From contig JAAXXY010000002.1 in the NCBI GenBank assembly GCA_013334225.1, positions 87,561 to 151,560 of the forward strand: 64,000 bases of DNA, read 5' to 3'. Source of the stretch: Chlorobiaceae bacterium (lineage in GTDB: Bacteria > Bacteroidota > Chlorobiia > Chlorobiales > Chlorobiaceae). The notes beneath the pieces are model-generated. The model was not told the DNA's origin. It worked only from the letters and a program-made list of their open reading frames with translations, and made no database searches. Shown piece after piece: positions 1-9,867 of the stretch (positions are counted from its first letter, which is position 1; the number at the start of each line of letters is the position of its first letter). Position numbers and translations under genes: made by a program.

Positions 1-39
1 ATCGAGTTCGTCAAGGAAGAAAGTGTGAAGTACCACTGA
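1..39 (+). CDS. C-terminal end of an upstream gene (partial)
   Basis: The first 12 codons read in one open frame (ending ESVKYH) and stop at TGA 37-39, directly before a strong terminator. This is most likely the last 12 residues of a gene that begins outside the window. The fragment is too short to identify. Confidence 0.5.
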   Translation: MEFVKEESVKYH

Positions 40-67
40 GCTTTTTTCACTTTCTGAAATAATCCTG

Positions 68-102
68 CTCCGCCTGGTTTCTGTTATCAGGCGGAGTTTT
101 TT
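68..102 (+). terminator. Rho-independent terminator of the upstream gene
   Basis: A perfect 9-bp stem (CTCCGCCTG at 68-76, CAGGCGGAG at 88-96) is followed by six T. It lies just after the stop codon at 37-39 and before gmhA. Confidence 0.85.
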
Positions 103-283
103 ATTCCGGTCTCCGGGTATGCATGATGTTTCGTGCGCTTCTCCGGTATTGCGCTTCAGAGGCACCCTGTTTTTCATTATATTCACATTCAATCAATTTA
201 TTTCCTGTTCCATGACCGATTCCTGCAGGTGTTCCGGGGGCCTTACGGACCGTACTCCATATGAAGAAGTTGTCCTTGACATC

Positions 284-844
284 ATGCTTTACAGTGCAAG
301 GCTCAAGGAAACGGTTGCCCATCAGAACAGTGCTGTCATTGTGGCGATGGCGCGTATGATTGCCGGGACTTTTAAAGACGGCGGCAAAGTGCTGATCTGC
401 GGCAATGGCGGCAGTGCTGCCGACGCCCAGCATCTCGCGACGGAACTGACCATCCGCTACCGCGGCAGCGTCCAACGACCTGCATTGCCTGCCATCGCTC
501 TCACTACCGATACTTCAGCCCTTACGGCGGGTGCGAACGATCTTGGATATGATGCGGTTTTTGCCAGACTTGTTGAAGCTTACGGCAGGGACGGGGATCT
601 TCTTCTCGTGCTTTCCACAAGCGGAAACAGCCCGAGTATTGTCAACGCAGTAGATACCGCCAGGGAGAGAGGGATGAAGACGCTCGCTCTTCTCGGTGGT
701 GATGGAGGTTTGCTGAAGCGGAAAGCGGACCTTGAAATCGTTGTTCCCCATTCAGGTTCCGCAGACCGGGTACAGGAGTGCCATATCACCGTGGGTCATG
801 TGATCATCGACCTTGTTGAGCGGCTGCTCGGGTATTACCGGTAA
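284..844 (+). CDS. gmhA: Phosphoheptose (sedoheptulose 7-phosphate) isomerase
   Basis: A SIS-fold sugar isomerase. GmhA converts sedoheptulose 7-phosphate to D-glycero-manno-heptose 7-phosphate, the first step of the ADP-heptose pathway for the LPS inner core. Visible motifs are the phosphate-binding segment [18 protein letters not shown], the serine-rich LSTSGNSPS loop, and the RVQECHI segment corresponding to the conserved R-x-Q-E-x-H of GmhA. From ATG 284 the protein is 186 residues, close to the family's 190-200. The frame stays open to 119, and ATG 212 would give 210 residues; homology may start a little upstream of 284. Neither start has a clear ribosome binding site, so the N-terminus is uncertain. 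ribH follows 28 bases later on the same strand. Confidence 0.88.
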   Translation: MLYSARLKETVAHQNSAVIVAMARMIAGTFKDGGKVLICGNGGSAADAQHLATELTIRYRGSVQRPALPAIALTTDTSALTAGANDLGYDAVFARLVEAYGRDGDLLLVLSTSGNSPSIVNAVDTARERGMKTLALLGGDGGLLKRKADLEIVVPHSGSADRVQECHITVGHVIIDLVERLLGYYR

Positions 845-872
845 TCGAAAAAAACTCAAAACGAACAATGCA

Positions 873-1340
873 ATGCAGATCAAACAGATTGAAGGGACGC
901 TGAGCGCGAAGGATTCGAGGTTCGCACTGGTTGTTTCAAGGTTCAATGATTTTATCGGACAGAAACTTCTGGAAGGAGCCATTGACTGTATCCGCAGACA
1001 TGGAGGTTCGGACGAAAACATCGCTATCTATCGCTGTCCGGGAGCTTTCGAACTGCCGATGGTCTGCAAAAAGGTTGCCGTGAGCGGCAGCTTCGATGCC
1101 GTCATCGCTCTCGGTGTCATCATCAGGGGATCGACACCTCACTTCGATGTCATTGCCGCTGAAGCCACGAAAGGGATTGCGCAGGTATCCCTCGATACCA
1201 TGGTCCCTGTCGCTTTCGGCGTTCTTACCACGGAGAACCTCGAACAGGCTATCGAACGTGCCGGGACGAAAGCCGGCAACAAGGGGTTCGATGCAGCCAT
1301 GACAGCGATCGAAATGGTTAACCTCTACCGTCAGATCTGA
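873..1340 (+). CDS. ribH: 6,7-dimethyl-8-ribityllumazine synthase
   Basis: Catalyses the penultimate step of riboflavin synthesis, condensing 5-amino-6-ribitylamino-uracil with 3,4-dihydroxy-2-butanone 4-phosphate; family members form 60-mer or pentameric shells. The 155-residue length is typical. Visible family motifs are SRFND near residue 24, PGAFELP near residue 56, [14 protein letters not shown] around residue 80-93 (catalytic His in the PHFD segment) and [15 protein letters not shown] 873 is chosen because the family's usual N-terminus (KQIEGTL) follows it; the frame is open further upstream but overlaps gmhA. It is probably co-transcribed with gmhA. Confidence 0.95.
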   Translation: MQIKQIEGTLSAKDSRFALVVSRFNDFIGQKLLEGAIDCIRRHGGSDENIAIYRCPGAFELPMVCKKVAVSGSFDAVIALGVIIRGSTPHFDVIAAEATKGIAQVSLDTMVPVAFGVLTTENLEQAIERAGTKAGNKGFDAAMTAIEMVNLYRQI

Positions 1341-1357
1341 GCCGATTGCTTTCCGGT

Positions 1358-1410
1358 GCTCCGGGTTTGCTTCCTTGTATCATCACTTTGTGATGAAAGA
1401 AGCCTGGAGC
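1358..1410. other. Imperfect hairpin in the convergent ribH/plsC gap
   Basis: Nested inverted repeats (GCTCC/GGAGC outside, GCTTC/GAAGC, and TCATCAC/GTGATGA inside) lie between the convergent ends of ribH and plsC. There is no T-tract, so it may act as a weak bidirectional terminator or an mRNA 3' end structure. Confidence 0.4.
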
Positions 1411-1457
1411 GCCGAACTCCGGATATCCCTCTCTCCGGCTCCTTTCATCCTGCATTT

Positions 1458-2171
1458 TCAGGCTGCGGTCTTGTACTTGTCGAGGTTGTTCCCGATTATT
1501 CCGGCTGTCGCTTTCATGAGTTCTTCAACACTTTTGAAGGCAGCTGGCTGAAGGGGCGGCGAGATGACCAGGGTTATTTTTCCGCCGTTGATTTTCAGGC
1601 TTTTTTTCGGTGTGATCAGGTTGCTTCCGATGATCGTGACCGGCAGGACCGGAACGCCTCCTTTCTGGGCGACAAGAAACGCTCCCCGTTTGAACGGAAG
1701 CAGCTCTCCGGTAGCAGAGCGGGTGCCTTCGGGGAATATGAGCACCGACCTTCCGCTTCTGAGTACCTCCGATGCTGCAAGCAGGCTTTTCAGCGCTTCA
1801 CGGTTCTGTCCCCGTTTGATAAGAATATACCCCGCCTGCTTCATCGCCCAGCCGAAAATCGGGATTCTTCCCAGTTCTTCTTTCGCGACGAAACGCAGGT
1901 TGAGAGCCATGCAGCCAAACAAAAGGGGAATATCCGCCATACCTGCGTGGTTGCTGAGCACGAGATAGTTTTTCGATGAGTCGTAATTTTCCTTTCCGAT
2001 AACTTCAACGGAAATCCCGAAAAGCCTTATACTTAACCTTCCCCACCAGGCAGCCAGTCTGTGGAAGCTGTCTCCGGACCGGTCAACAAGGTTCATGACG
2101 AGGGCGAAAGAGAGTCCGAAAAACATGATCGGCACCAGGATCAGGAAAAACAGCAGCGTTCTGAAATTCAT
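1458..2171 (-). CDS. plsC: 1-acyl-sn-glycerol-3-phosphate acyltransferase
   Basis: An LPLAT-family acyltransferase that makes phosphatidic acid from lysophosphatidic acid at the inner membrane. The N-terminus has a hydrophobic segment (residues 5-27). It is followed by the catalytic H-x4-D block (SNHAGMADIPLLF, around residue 75), the RRG-like block IKRGQNREALKSL, the substrate-binding FPEGTRS block near residue 147, and a VPVLPVTIIGS block. The 237-residue length fits PlsC. The gene ends convergently with ribH and lies 16 bases downstream of thrC, so it may be transcribed with thrBC. A related acyltransferase (for example lyso-ornithine lipid or LPS-linked) cannot be excluded. Confidence 0.85.
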   Translation of the reverse strand: MNFRTLLFFLILVPIMFFGLSFALVMNLVDRSGDSFHRLAAWWGRLSIRLFGISVEVIGKENYDSSKNYLVLSNHAGMADIPLLFGCMALNLRFVAKEELGRIPIFGWAMKQAGYILIKRGQNREALKSLLAASEVLRSGRSVLIFPEGTRSATGELLPFKRGAFLVAQKGGVPVLPVTIIGSNLITPKKSLKINGGKITLVISPPLQPAAFKSVEELMKATAGIIGNNLDKYKTAA

Positions 2172-2187
2172 CGTCGCTTGGGCAGGA

Positions 2188-3504
2188 TTATTGATCGAGA
2201 CTGTTCAGGTATGATGCAAGGTCCCGGTAATCCGAGCTGATGAGTGTCGCTTCCTTTTCCTTTTCGAGCAGCGAAAGCAGTCGTTCGGGAATCACGACAT
2301 CTTTTTTCAGCGTATCCTCAATGATATCGATGAATTTTGCCGGATGTGCGGTTGAAAGAACGATACCAGGCATGTCGTGATATGAGCCGGCAGCTCGGGA
2401 GCGCTCGAGCGCCCTGAAGCCGACAGCGGTATGCGGGTCCATGATATAGCCGAACCGGTCGAAAACCGAACGGATGGTGGATATGGTTTCTTCGTCGGAA
2501 ACAGAGATACCGGTAATTTCACGCCCCATAGCGATGTGGTCGTTGCCGTAGAAATACCTGAGCCGGGCGAAATTGCTCGGATTGCCGACATCCATTGCCG
2601 TTGAGTGCGTGGTGATGGTCGGGTGCGGATCGTAACGGCCGTCATCGAGGTAGCGGGTCACACTGTCATTCGCGTTCGAGGCTGCAATGAAATGGCCTAT
2701 CGGAAAACCGGTCATTTTTGCCATCACACCTGCTGTGAGGTTTCCGTAATTTCCGCTCGGCACGGAAAATACAGGGTTCGACAGTCCGAACTGATCCTTC
2801 AGATACAGCGAAGCCCAGGCATAATAGAACGACTGGGGGATAAGCCTCGATATATTGATCGAGTTCGCCGAGGTGAGCGTAAGGCCTGCATTGAGTTCCG
2901 GGTCAACGAATGCCTGTTTGACCATGCGCTGGCAATCGTCGAAATCACCCTTTACTTCAAGAGCATGGACATTGCCGCCTGCGGTTGTAAGCTGCTGTTC
3001 CTGCAGGCGGCTCACTTTTCCGGAAGGATAGAGCAGTACCACCCTGGTGTTGGCAATCCCCTGGAACCCGAATGCGACAGCGCTGCCGGTATCTCCTGAA
3101 GTTGCAACGAGGACAGTGATCATCTTGTTGTCTTCCTCGGCAAAGTAACCGGTCAGGCGAGCAAGAAAACGGGCACCGTAATCCTTGAAAGCGAGGGTCG
3201 GTCCGCAGAAAAGCTCTTCCACGAAGGTTTTTTCATCAAGACGGACAAGAGGAGTTTCAAAATCAAAGCAGCTGTCGATGATATCGCTGAGGTGATCGGG
3301 AGGGATTTCACCACCGATGAATTTTTTCGCTATGGCAAAGGCGACATTGCTGAACGACGCTCCTTCGAGCAGTTTAATCTCCGCTTCCGAAAAATGCGGC
3401 ATTTCGGATGGTATGTATAGTCCCCCGTCAGGAGCGAGCCCCTGCAGTGTGGCATGTTTGATGGAAACGGGAACAGATGCTTTATTGGTGCTGAAATAGA
3501 TCAT
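2188..3504 (-). CDS. thrC: Threonine synthase
   Basis: A PLP enzyme converting O-phosphohomoserine to threonine, the last step of the pathway. At 438 residues it matches the long bacterial class. The PLP-lysine motif is seen in CGPTLAFKDYGARF near residue 105, and the phosphate-binding SGDTGSA loop near residue 135. It lies 34 bases downstream of thrB on the same strand, so thrB-thrC form an operon; the third pathway gene, thrA, is about 4 kb away on the other strand. Confidence 0.96.
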   Translation of the reverse strand: MIYFSTNKASVPVSIKHATLQGLAPDGGLYIPSEMPHFSEAEIKLLEGASFSNVAFAIAKKFIGGEIPPDHLSDIIDSCFDFETPLVRLDEKTFVEELFCGPTLAFKDYGARFLARLTGYFAEEDNKMITVLVATSGDTGSAVAFGFQGIANTRVVLLYPSGKVSRLQEQQLTTAGGNVHALEVKGDFDDCQRMVKQAFVDPELNAGLTLTSANSINISRLIPQSFYYAWASLYLKDQFGLSNPVFSVPSGNYGNLTAGVMAKMTGFPIGHFIAASNANDSVTRYLDDGRYDPHPTITTHSTAMDVGNPSNFARLRYFYGNDHIAMGREITGISVSDEETISTIRSVFDRFGYIMDPHTAVGFRALERSRAAGSYHDMPGIVLSTAHPAKFIDIIEDTLKKDVVIPERLLSLLEKEKEATLISSDYRDLASYLNSLDQ

Positions 3505-3538
3505 GATTGCTTTTGCCGGATATACTCTTGTGATTCAT

Positions 3539-4501
3539 TTACAATACTCTTGCCCCTTTTTTGCAGACAGGGGAGACCCACATGTCTGAATGGAGGCGTG
3601 CTTTTGAATTGAGGAACGCATCCTGCATAGCCACTCCTGCCTTGAGGGCTGTTGTTTCGGAAGATGAAAATGCGAAAAGGGAGGGTCCGGAACCGGCGAT
3701 ACTGCATCCGAGAACTCCTGCATCCATTGCAGCCTTTTTGACCTCGAAAAATCCCGGAATGAGCGGAGCCCGTTTCGGCTCGGCGATAACATCGACAAGT
3801 GCACGCCCGATCAGGTCGTAGTCGGATGTCAGCAGGCCGGTTACCAGTGCGCCCACGTTTCCCCATTGCTGTGTTGCCGTTTTGAGAGGTATGCTCGAGG
3901 GAAGCACGGAACGGGCATATGAGGTCCGCAATTCAGTATGCGGGTGAACCAGGGTACAGTAAAGATGTTCAGGTGAAGGGATCGGGATGATGTCGAGAGG
4001 AGTATAGCTCCGGATCAGCACGAAATTGCCGAGCATTGCCGGAGCGGCATTGTCTGCATGGGCCGATCCGCAGGCGACGCGCTCGCCTTCGATAGCGAAA
4101 TGGACCAGCTCCATCTTCGAGCAGGGGTTCCCCATGAGCTCGTTGGCTGCTACAAGGGCCGCCGCCGCACTTGCCGCACTGCTTCCCATGCCGCTGCTGA
4201 GCGGAAGGTTCTTTTTCAGTTCGAGAGCTATATGTCCCTTGAAATCGATCTGTTTATGAGTCCTTATATATTCAAGGAACTTCAGGACGACGAAGCTCGA
4301 TGTATTTTTTTTCGGGTCGAGAGGCAGGGCACCTCCATCACCGCTAATAGCCGAGATCGAAACCGGGGAATCGGCACGAGGTTCGTCGGTAAGCGTGAGG
4401 ATCACTTCATCACCCGGCTCGGTTATGGCAAATCCAAGCACATCAAAACCGCAGGCTACATTGCCGACGGTTGCCGATGCAAATCCTTTGACAGTTTTCA
4501 T
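3539..4501 (-). CDS. thrB: Homoserine kinase
   Basis: A GHMP-family kinase that phosphorylates homoserine using ATP. The ATP-binding GHMP motif LPLSSGMGSSAASAAA lies near residue 95, and a C-terminal glycine motif (CSIAGSGPSLFAF) is present. ATG 4501 gives a 320-residue protein beginning MKTVKGFASATVGN, the normal family N-terminus; the frame is open to 4555, but the extra residues do not look like the family. It is divergent from atpA across a 217-base gap that must hold both promoters. Confidence 0.95.
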   Translation of the reverse strand: MKTVKGFASATVGNVACGFDVLGFAITEPGDEVILTLTDEPRADSPVSISAISGDGGALPLDPKKNTSSFVVLKFLEYIRTHKQIDFKGHIALELKKNLPLSSGMGSSAASAAAALVAANELMGNPCSKMELVHFAIEGERVACGSAHADNAAPAMLGNFVLIRSYTPLDIIPIPSPEHLYCTLVHPHTELRTSYARSVLPSSIPLKTATQQWGNVGALVTGLLTSDYDLIGRALVDVIAEPKRAPLIPGFFEVKKAAMDAGVLGCSIAGSGPSLFAFSSSETTALKAGVAMQDAFLNSKARLHSDMWVSPVCKKGARVL

Positions 4502-4718
4502 ACTGTTTTCTGCAGGCAAAATTCCCGTTAATGCATGTTCAAGGCTGAAATCCAATAAAAAGGATTGTTTTCAAATAAAGAGACTATTTGAATTACTAAA
4601 AGCTTTTCATTAAATTCAGCTTCATTCTATTTGAATAGCTACAGCCCATGTAAGATTTCAAAGGAAGGTAAGCAGAATCTTTCTCTTTTCTTAACATAAT
4701 AACCAAGCGGAATAAGAT

Positions 4719-6299
4719 ATGTCTACAACAGTCAGGCCTGATGAGGTTTCATCCATACTTCGCAAGCAGCTTGCGGGTTTTGAGTCTGAAGCGGAAGTTT
4801 ATGATGTAGGAACAGTGCTGCAGGTTGGCGACGGTATTGCTCGTGTGTACGGTCTGTCACAGGTTGCTGCCGGCGAACTTCTCGAGTTCCCCAACAAAGT
4901 GATGGGTATGGCTCTGAACCTTGAAGAAGACAATGTCGGTGCCGTGTTGTTCGGTGAATCGAACCTCGTAAAGGAAGGTGATACGGTTAAAAGGACCAGT
5001 ATTCTTGCTTCAATTCCTGTCGGTGAAGCTATGCTTGGAAGGGTTGTCAATCCGCTTGGCGAAGCCATCGACGGAAAAGGTTCCATAGAAACTTCCATCC
5101 GTCTTCCGCTCGAACGCAGGGCTCCCGGCGTCATTTTCCGTAAATCGGTGCATGAGCCGCTCCAGACAGGTCTGAAAGCTATCGACGCCATGATTCCGAT
5201 CGGCCGCGGTCAGCGCGAACTGATCATCGGCGACCGTCAGACCGGCAAGACGGCTGTCGCTCTCGATACCATCATCAACCAGAAAGGCAAAGGTGTCTAC
5301 TGTATATATGTCGCCATCGGACTGAAAGGCTCTACTGTCGCCCAGGTTGTCAATACCCTTGAAAAATATGATGCGATGTCGTACACCACGGTTATTTGCG
5401 CTACCGCATCCGATCCCGCTCCGCTGCAGTTCATCGCTCCGTTCGCAGGCGCCGCTCTCGGTGAATATTTCCGCGATACCGGCCGCCATGCTCTTGTCAT
5501 TTATGATGATCTTTCCAAACAGGCCGTGGCTTACCGTCAGGTTTCCCTGCTCCTCCGCCGTCCGCCTGGACGCGAGGCATATCCGGGCGATGTGTTCTAT
5601 CTCCACTCACGCCTGCTTGAAAGGGCTGCAAAAATTACCGATGACATCGAGGTGGCAAAGAAGATGAACGACCTTCCCGATGCGCTCAAACCGATGGTAA
5701 AAGGCGGGGGAAGCCTTACTGCTCTGCCGGTCATCGAAACACAGGCTGGTGACGTTTCGGCTTACATTCCGACCAACGTTATTTCCATTACCGACGGACA
5801 GATCTTCCTTGAATCGAACCTCTTCAACTCCGGTCTTAGGCCGGCTATCAACGTCGGTATCTCTGTTTCCCGCGTCGGAGGCAGCGCCCAGATCAAAGCG
5901 ATGAAGAAAGTTGCCGGTACGCTCAGGCTCGATCTTGCACAGTTCCGCGAACTTGAAGCGTTCTCGAAATTCGGTTCCGATCTTGACAAATCTACGAAAG
6001 CCCAGCTTGACAGGGGCGCAAGGCTTGTCGAAATCCTCAAGCAGGGCCAGTATATTCCGATGCCGGTCGAAAAGCAGGTTGCCATTATTTTTCTCGGAAC
6101 ACAGGGATTGCTCGACTCGGTCGATCTCCGTTATATCCGCAAGTTCGAGGAGGAGTTCCTCAGCATGCTCGAAATCAAGCATGCCGAGATCCTGAAGAAC
6201 ATCTCGGAATCCGGCCAGCTCGAAACCGATACGGCAAGCAAACTCAAGGAAATCGGTGTTAAATTTGTCGATGCCTTCAAGCAGAAGAACAAAGCGTAA
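4719..6299 (+). CDS. atpA: F1F0 ATP synthase subunit alpha
   Basis: The non-catalytic nucleotide-binding subunit of the F1 head. The Walker A motif [10 protein letters not shown] is near residue 170, and the alpha signature [17 protein letters not shown] near residue 375. The length of 526 residues is slightly above the usual 500-515 because of a short N-terminal tail. Only atpG follows in the same unit; the other ATP synthase genes are not in the window, consistent with the dispersed ATP synthase genes known in Chlorobi. Confidence 0.98.
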   Translation: MSTTVRPDEVSSILRKQLAGFESEAEVYDVGTVLQVGDGIARVYGLSQVAAGELLEFPNKVMGMALNLEEDNVGAVLFGESNLVKEGDTVKRTSILASIPVGEAMLGRVVNPLGEAIDGKGSIETSIRLPLERRAPGVIFRKSVHEPLQTGLKAIDAMIPIGRGQRELIIGDRQTGKTAVALDTIINQKGKGVYCIYVAIGLKGSTVAQVVNTLEKYDAMSYTTVICATASDPAPLQFIAPFAGAALGEYFRDTGRHALVIYDDLSKQAVAYRQVSLLLRRPPGREAYPGDVFYLHSRLLERAAKITDDIEVAKKMNDLPDALKPMVKGGGSLTALPVIETQAGDVSAYIPTNVISITDGQIFLESNLFNSGLRPAINVGISVSRVGGSAQIKAMKKVAGTLRLDLAQFRELEAFSKFGSDLDKSTKAQLDRGARLVEILKQGQYIPMPVEKQVAIIFLGTQGLLDSVDLRYIRKFEEEFLSMLEIKHAEILKNISESGQLETDTASKLKEIGVKFVDAFKQKNKA

Positions 6300-6343
6300 C
6301 GATTGAAGGTACTTTCAGCAAACTATTAACAGACCGCTAATAC

Positions 6344-7222
6344 ATGCCTACTTTAAAGGATATACGTATTCGAATCAAAGGTGTGAAGTCCACGCAGCAG
6401 GTTACGAAAGCCATGAAGATGGTTTCTGCAGCAAAGCTCAGGAGAGCGCAGGACAGGGCTATCATGGCCCGTCCCTACGCCGCCAAGCTGAAGGACATGC
6501 TTGCATCCCTGTCTGCAAAGGTGGATACTTCCGTCAACCCCCTGCTTTCAGGACGTCCGGAGGTCAACAAGCTACTTGTGATTCTCATCACTGCCGACAG
6601 GGGACTGTGCGGAGCGTTCAACACCAATATCATCAAGCTTGCACAGCGCACCATTCTGGAGGACTTCGGCGCCATTCACAGCAAAGGCGGCGTCAGCATG
6701 ATCTGTGCCGGAACCCGCGGTTACGATTTCTTCCGTAAAAGGGATTACAAGATCGTCAAGGGTTATCCCGCGGTTTTCCAGAACCTTGATTTCAGCACAG
6801 CGAAAGAGATCGCAGAAACCGCTTCAGGCATGTACCTGAAAGGTGAAGTTGACAGGGTGGTTATCGTGTACAATGAATTCAAGTCGGTGCTTGCCCCTAA
6901 TCTGAAAGCGGAAACGCTTCTTCCGATCGAGCCGGAAAAGTCGACAAAGAAGGGAAACAGCAGCGATTACATTTACGAACCGTCGCCTTCCTCGATTATC
7001 GATGTGCTTGTGCCGAAACATCTCAATACACAGGTGTGGAGGATGATGCTCGAATCGAACGCGGCAGAACAGGCTGCACGTATGTCGGCCATGGATTCTG
7101 CGACGGAGAATGCAAAGGAGCTGCTCAGGACGCTCAATATCGGTTACAACCGTGCAAGGCAGGCTGCAATCACAAAGGAGCTCAGCGAGATTGTCGGCGG
7201 CGCCGATGCATTGCAGAACTGA
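6344..7222 (+). CDS. atpG: F1F0 ATP synthase subunit gamma
   Basis: The central rotor shaft of the F1 motor. The N-terminal coiled coil ([20 protein letters not shown]) and the C-terminal helix ([15 protein letters not shown], then [20 protein letters not shown]) that together form the shaft are clearly visible. At 292 residues it has normal length. It is 44 bases downstream of atpA and ends at a strong terminator, so atpA-atpG is a two-gene unit. Confidence 0.97.
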   Translation: MPTLKDIRIRIKGVKSTQQVTKAMKMVSAAKLRRAQDRAIMARPYAAKLKDMLASLSAKVDTSVNPLLSGRPEVNKLLVILITADRGLCGAFNTNIIKLAQRTILEDFGAIHSKGGVSMICAGTRGYDFFRKRDYKIVKGYPAVFQNLDFSTAKEIAETASGMYLKGEVDRVVIVYNEFKSVLAPNLKAETLLPIEPEKSTKKGNSSDYIYEPSPSSIIDVLVPKHLNTQVWRMMLESNAAEQAARMSAMDSATENAKELLRTLNIGYNRARQAAITKELSEIVGGADALQN

Positions 7223-7242
7223 CCAGTGCTGAAGAACATTCG

Positions 7243-7275
7243 AAAAAGCGCCCATTCCAGGGCGCTTTTTTTTTT
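7243..7275 (+). terminator. Rho-independent terminator of atpAG
   Basis: A perfect stem (AAAAAGCGCCC at 7243-7253, GGGCGCTTTTT at 7260-7270) with a six-base loop runs into a continuous T-tract, 20 bases after the atpG stop. Confidence 0.92.
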
Positions 7276-7396
7276 GCTTCCCCTTGACCAACAGGCAGCC
7301 CGATGATGCTGCTCACCGGGAAATGATTTATATTTCAGCACGTTACTGAATGGAGAACAACCATATTCATATCAATTTCAAGGTATTGGCGGAAAC

Positions 7397-9856
7397 ATGA
7401 AGATTTACAAGTTTGGCGGAACCTCTCTCGGGTCTGCCGGAAGGATCAGGAAAATCACCGATATCATTTCCTCAGCCCTTCATGAGGATGAACTTATCAT
7501 TGTTGTTTCGGCCATTCACCGGGTAACCGATCTCCTGCTCGAAGCAGCAACAAAAGCATGCAGCGGAGACGAAGGGTACAGGAATATCCTTGCTGAACTC
7601 GAACAGCTGCATATGTCCATTGCCGGGGAATTGTTTTCAATCGAACGGTGCGAAGAGGTAAAACAGACGATACATGCCGAACTTGCGGAGCTCGGTGACA
7701 TCATCCATGGAGTTTATCTGCTCAGGGAGCTGTCCGACCGCAGCCATTCCCTTGTGCTCGGCTTCGGTGAAAGGCTCTCTGCCCGGATTGTCAGCAGTTT
7801 TCTGCAGCTGAACCGCATATCTTCAGTGTATCTCGATGCCCGTGAGCTGATCGTGACCGATGCGAATTATGCCGATGCAAGGGTTGAAACCGCTGAAACA
7901 GAGAAGCGGATAAAAAAGCGTCTTTCCTCTCTTGACGGTGTTCCTGTCGTTACAGGGTTCATTGCCTCGGCTCCGGACGGAACTTCGACGACGCTTGGCA
8001 GGGGGGGCTCAGATTACACGGCATCGCTGCTCGGCGCTGCGCTCGGCGCTTCTGAAATCTGGATCTGGACCGATGTGGACGGATTTTTCAGTGCCGATCC
8101 GAAACGGGTGAAAGATGCTTGTGTGCTGCCGTTCATCAGCTATGCAGAAGCGATGGAACTTTCCCATGCAGGCGCGAAAGTGCTTCATCCGCTTGCCGTG
8201 CAGCCCGCAATGAAAGCAGGCATTCCCCTGCTGATAAAAAATTCCTTCAACCCGGATGTCCCGGGCACAAGGATCGAGCCGTGCCCCCGGCAGCCTGAAA
8301 AACCTGCTCTTCCGGTTACAGGGCTAACATCGATCAACAAGGTTATCCTGCTGAACATATCGGGCAGCGGCATGGTGGGCGTGCCGGGTATCGCTTCACG
8401 TCTGTTCAGCTGTCTTGCCCGACACCGGATCAACATCATTTTCATATCTCAGGCTTCCTCCGAGCAGTCGATCACTCTGGCGATCAATCCGCTGCAGGCC
8501 GCAAAAGCGAAAAAAATTCTCGAGGAGCAGTTCAGCAGCGAGATAGCTTTCCGGCAGATCGATCCCATCAGCATCCGCCGCAATCTTGCCATGATCGCGG
8601 TTGTGGGCAACAACATGTCCGGACATCCGGGCGTTTCGGCACAGCTTTTCGAGACACTCGGCAAGAACGGCATCAATGTCATTGCCGTTGCCCAGGGCGC
8701 AAACGAAATGAATATCTCGCTGGTCGTCGACAGCCATGACGAAGACAAGGCGCTGAACTGCATCCATGAATCGTTCTTCCTCTCACAGGGAAAGGTGCAC
8801 CTGTTTATCGCAGGGACCGGCAATATCGCGAAAAGCCTTCTCCGTCAGATAAGTGCCCATCGGGTCAACCTGCAGCAGGACCATGATCTCGATGTGATTG
8901 TCTGCGGCCTGGCCAATACCCGGAGGATGGCGATGGACGACAAGGGCATCGATCCTCAGAACTGGGAGGACACTCTCGCGGAGAGGTCGGAACATACCGG
9001 AATCCAGGGGTATCTTCAGCTGCTGAGGGAAAGGAACCTGCACAATACCATATTTGTAGACTGCACGGCAAGCGGCGAAGTCGCTGCAAGTTATCCTGAA
9101 CTGCTGCTCGGCAATATCTCCGTGGTGACGGCTAACAAGCTCGGTATGGCCGGGCCCTGGCCGCTGTACCGGCAGATAAGGGAGGCCCAGCGGAAGAGCA
9201 ACGCGCGTTTCCTTTACGAGACCAATGTCGGTGCAGGGCTGCCGATCATCAACACCCTGAACGACCTGAAAAACAGCGGAGACAAGATCATAAGCATCGA
9301 AGGCGTGCTTTCCGGCACGCTGAGCTTCATCTTCAATGAGCTCCGGAAAGGCGGCCGGTTCAGCGATATAGTCTTGCAGGCGAAGGAAGCCGGCTATACC
9401 GAACCCGACCCGAGGGATGACCTGTCAGGCGCCGATTTCGCCAGGAAGTTCCTGATTCTCGGCCGTGAGCTCGGCTTTACGCTCGAATATGGGGATATCG
9501 TCTGCGAAAGCCTGGTTCCCGAGGAATACCGGGGAGAGATGTCGGTAGCGGAGTTTCTCGACCGTTTGTCTGCTGTTGACGGATGGTATGCCGATGAAAT
9601 CGAAAAAGCGGCAGCGGATGGAATGACCATCGCATATGCCGGCGAAATCTGCAACGGGAAAGCGAGCATCGGAGTGAAAAGGGTTCCGGTTTCCAGTCCG
9701 ATCGCCGGCCTGAACGGCTCGGAAAATATCGTTGTCTTCACGACGGAGCGTTACCGTAAGACACCGCTTGTTGTCCGGGGTCCCGGAGCGGGCGGAGAGG
9801 TGACGGCCGGCGGCGTGTTCGCCGATATTCTGCGTATTGCCAGCTATCTGGTGTAA
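7397..9856 (+). CDS. thrA: Bifunctional aspartokinase / homoserine dehydrogenase
   Basis: A fusion of the first and third enzymes of the aspartate-to-threonine pathway. Residues 1-290 form the aspartokinase (KFGGTSLGS at the N-terminus, GRGGSDYTASLLGAAL near residue 202). Residues 310-460 carry paired ACT domains for feedback control. Residues 465-819 form the NAD(P)-dependent homoserine dehydrogenase (Rossmann start LFIAGTGNIAKSLL, TANKLGMAGPW, and GYTEPDPRDDLSGADFARKFLIL). The 819-residue length matches enterobacterial ThrA and the plant fusions. It stands alone after the atpAG terminator and is followed 11 bases later by cinA. Confidence 0.97.
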   Translation: MKIYKFGGTSLGSAGRIRKITDIISSALHEDELIIVVSAIHRVTDLLLEAATKACSGDEGYRNILAELEQLHMSIAGELFSIERCEEVKQTIHAELAELGDIIHGVYLLRELSDRSHSLVLGFGERLSARIVSSFLQLNRISSVYLDARELIVTDANYADARVETAETEKRIKKRLSSLDGVPVVTGFIASAPDGTSTTLGRGGSDYTASLLGAALGASEIWIWTDVDGFFSADPKRVKDACVLPFISYAEAMELSHAGAKVLHPLAVQPAMKAGIPLLIKNSFNPDVPGTRIEPCPRQPEKPALPVTGLTSINKVILLNISGSGMVGVPGIASRLFSCLARHRINIIFISQASSEQSITLAINPLQAAKAKKILEEQFSSEIAFRQIDPISIRRNLAMIAVVGNNMSGHPGVSAQLFETLGKNGINVIAVAQGANEMNISLVVDSHDEDKALNCIHESFFLSQGKVHLFIAGTGNIAKSLLRQISAHRVNLQQDHDLDVIVCGLANTRRMAMDDKGIDPQNWEDTLAERSEHTGIQGYLQLLRERNLHNTIFVDCTASGEVAASYPELLLGNISVVTANKLGMAGPWPLYRQIREAQRKSNARFLYETNVGAGLPIINTLNDLKNSGDKIISIEGVLSGTLSFIFNELRKGGRFSDIVLQAKEAGYTEPDPRDDLSGADFARKFLILGRELGFTLEYGDIVCESLVPEEYRGEMSVAEFLDRLSAVDGWYADEIEKAAADGMTIAYAGEICNGKASIGVKRVPVSSPIAGLNGSENIVVFTTERYRKTPLVVRGPGAGGEVTAGGVFADILRIASYLV

Positions 9857-9867
9857 ACGGGCCGATC

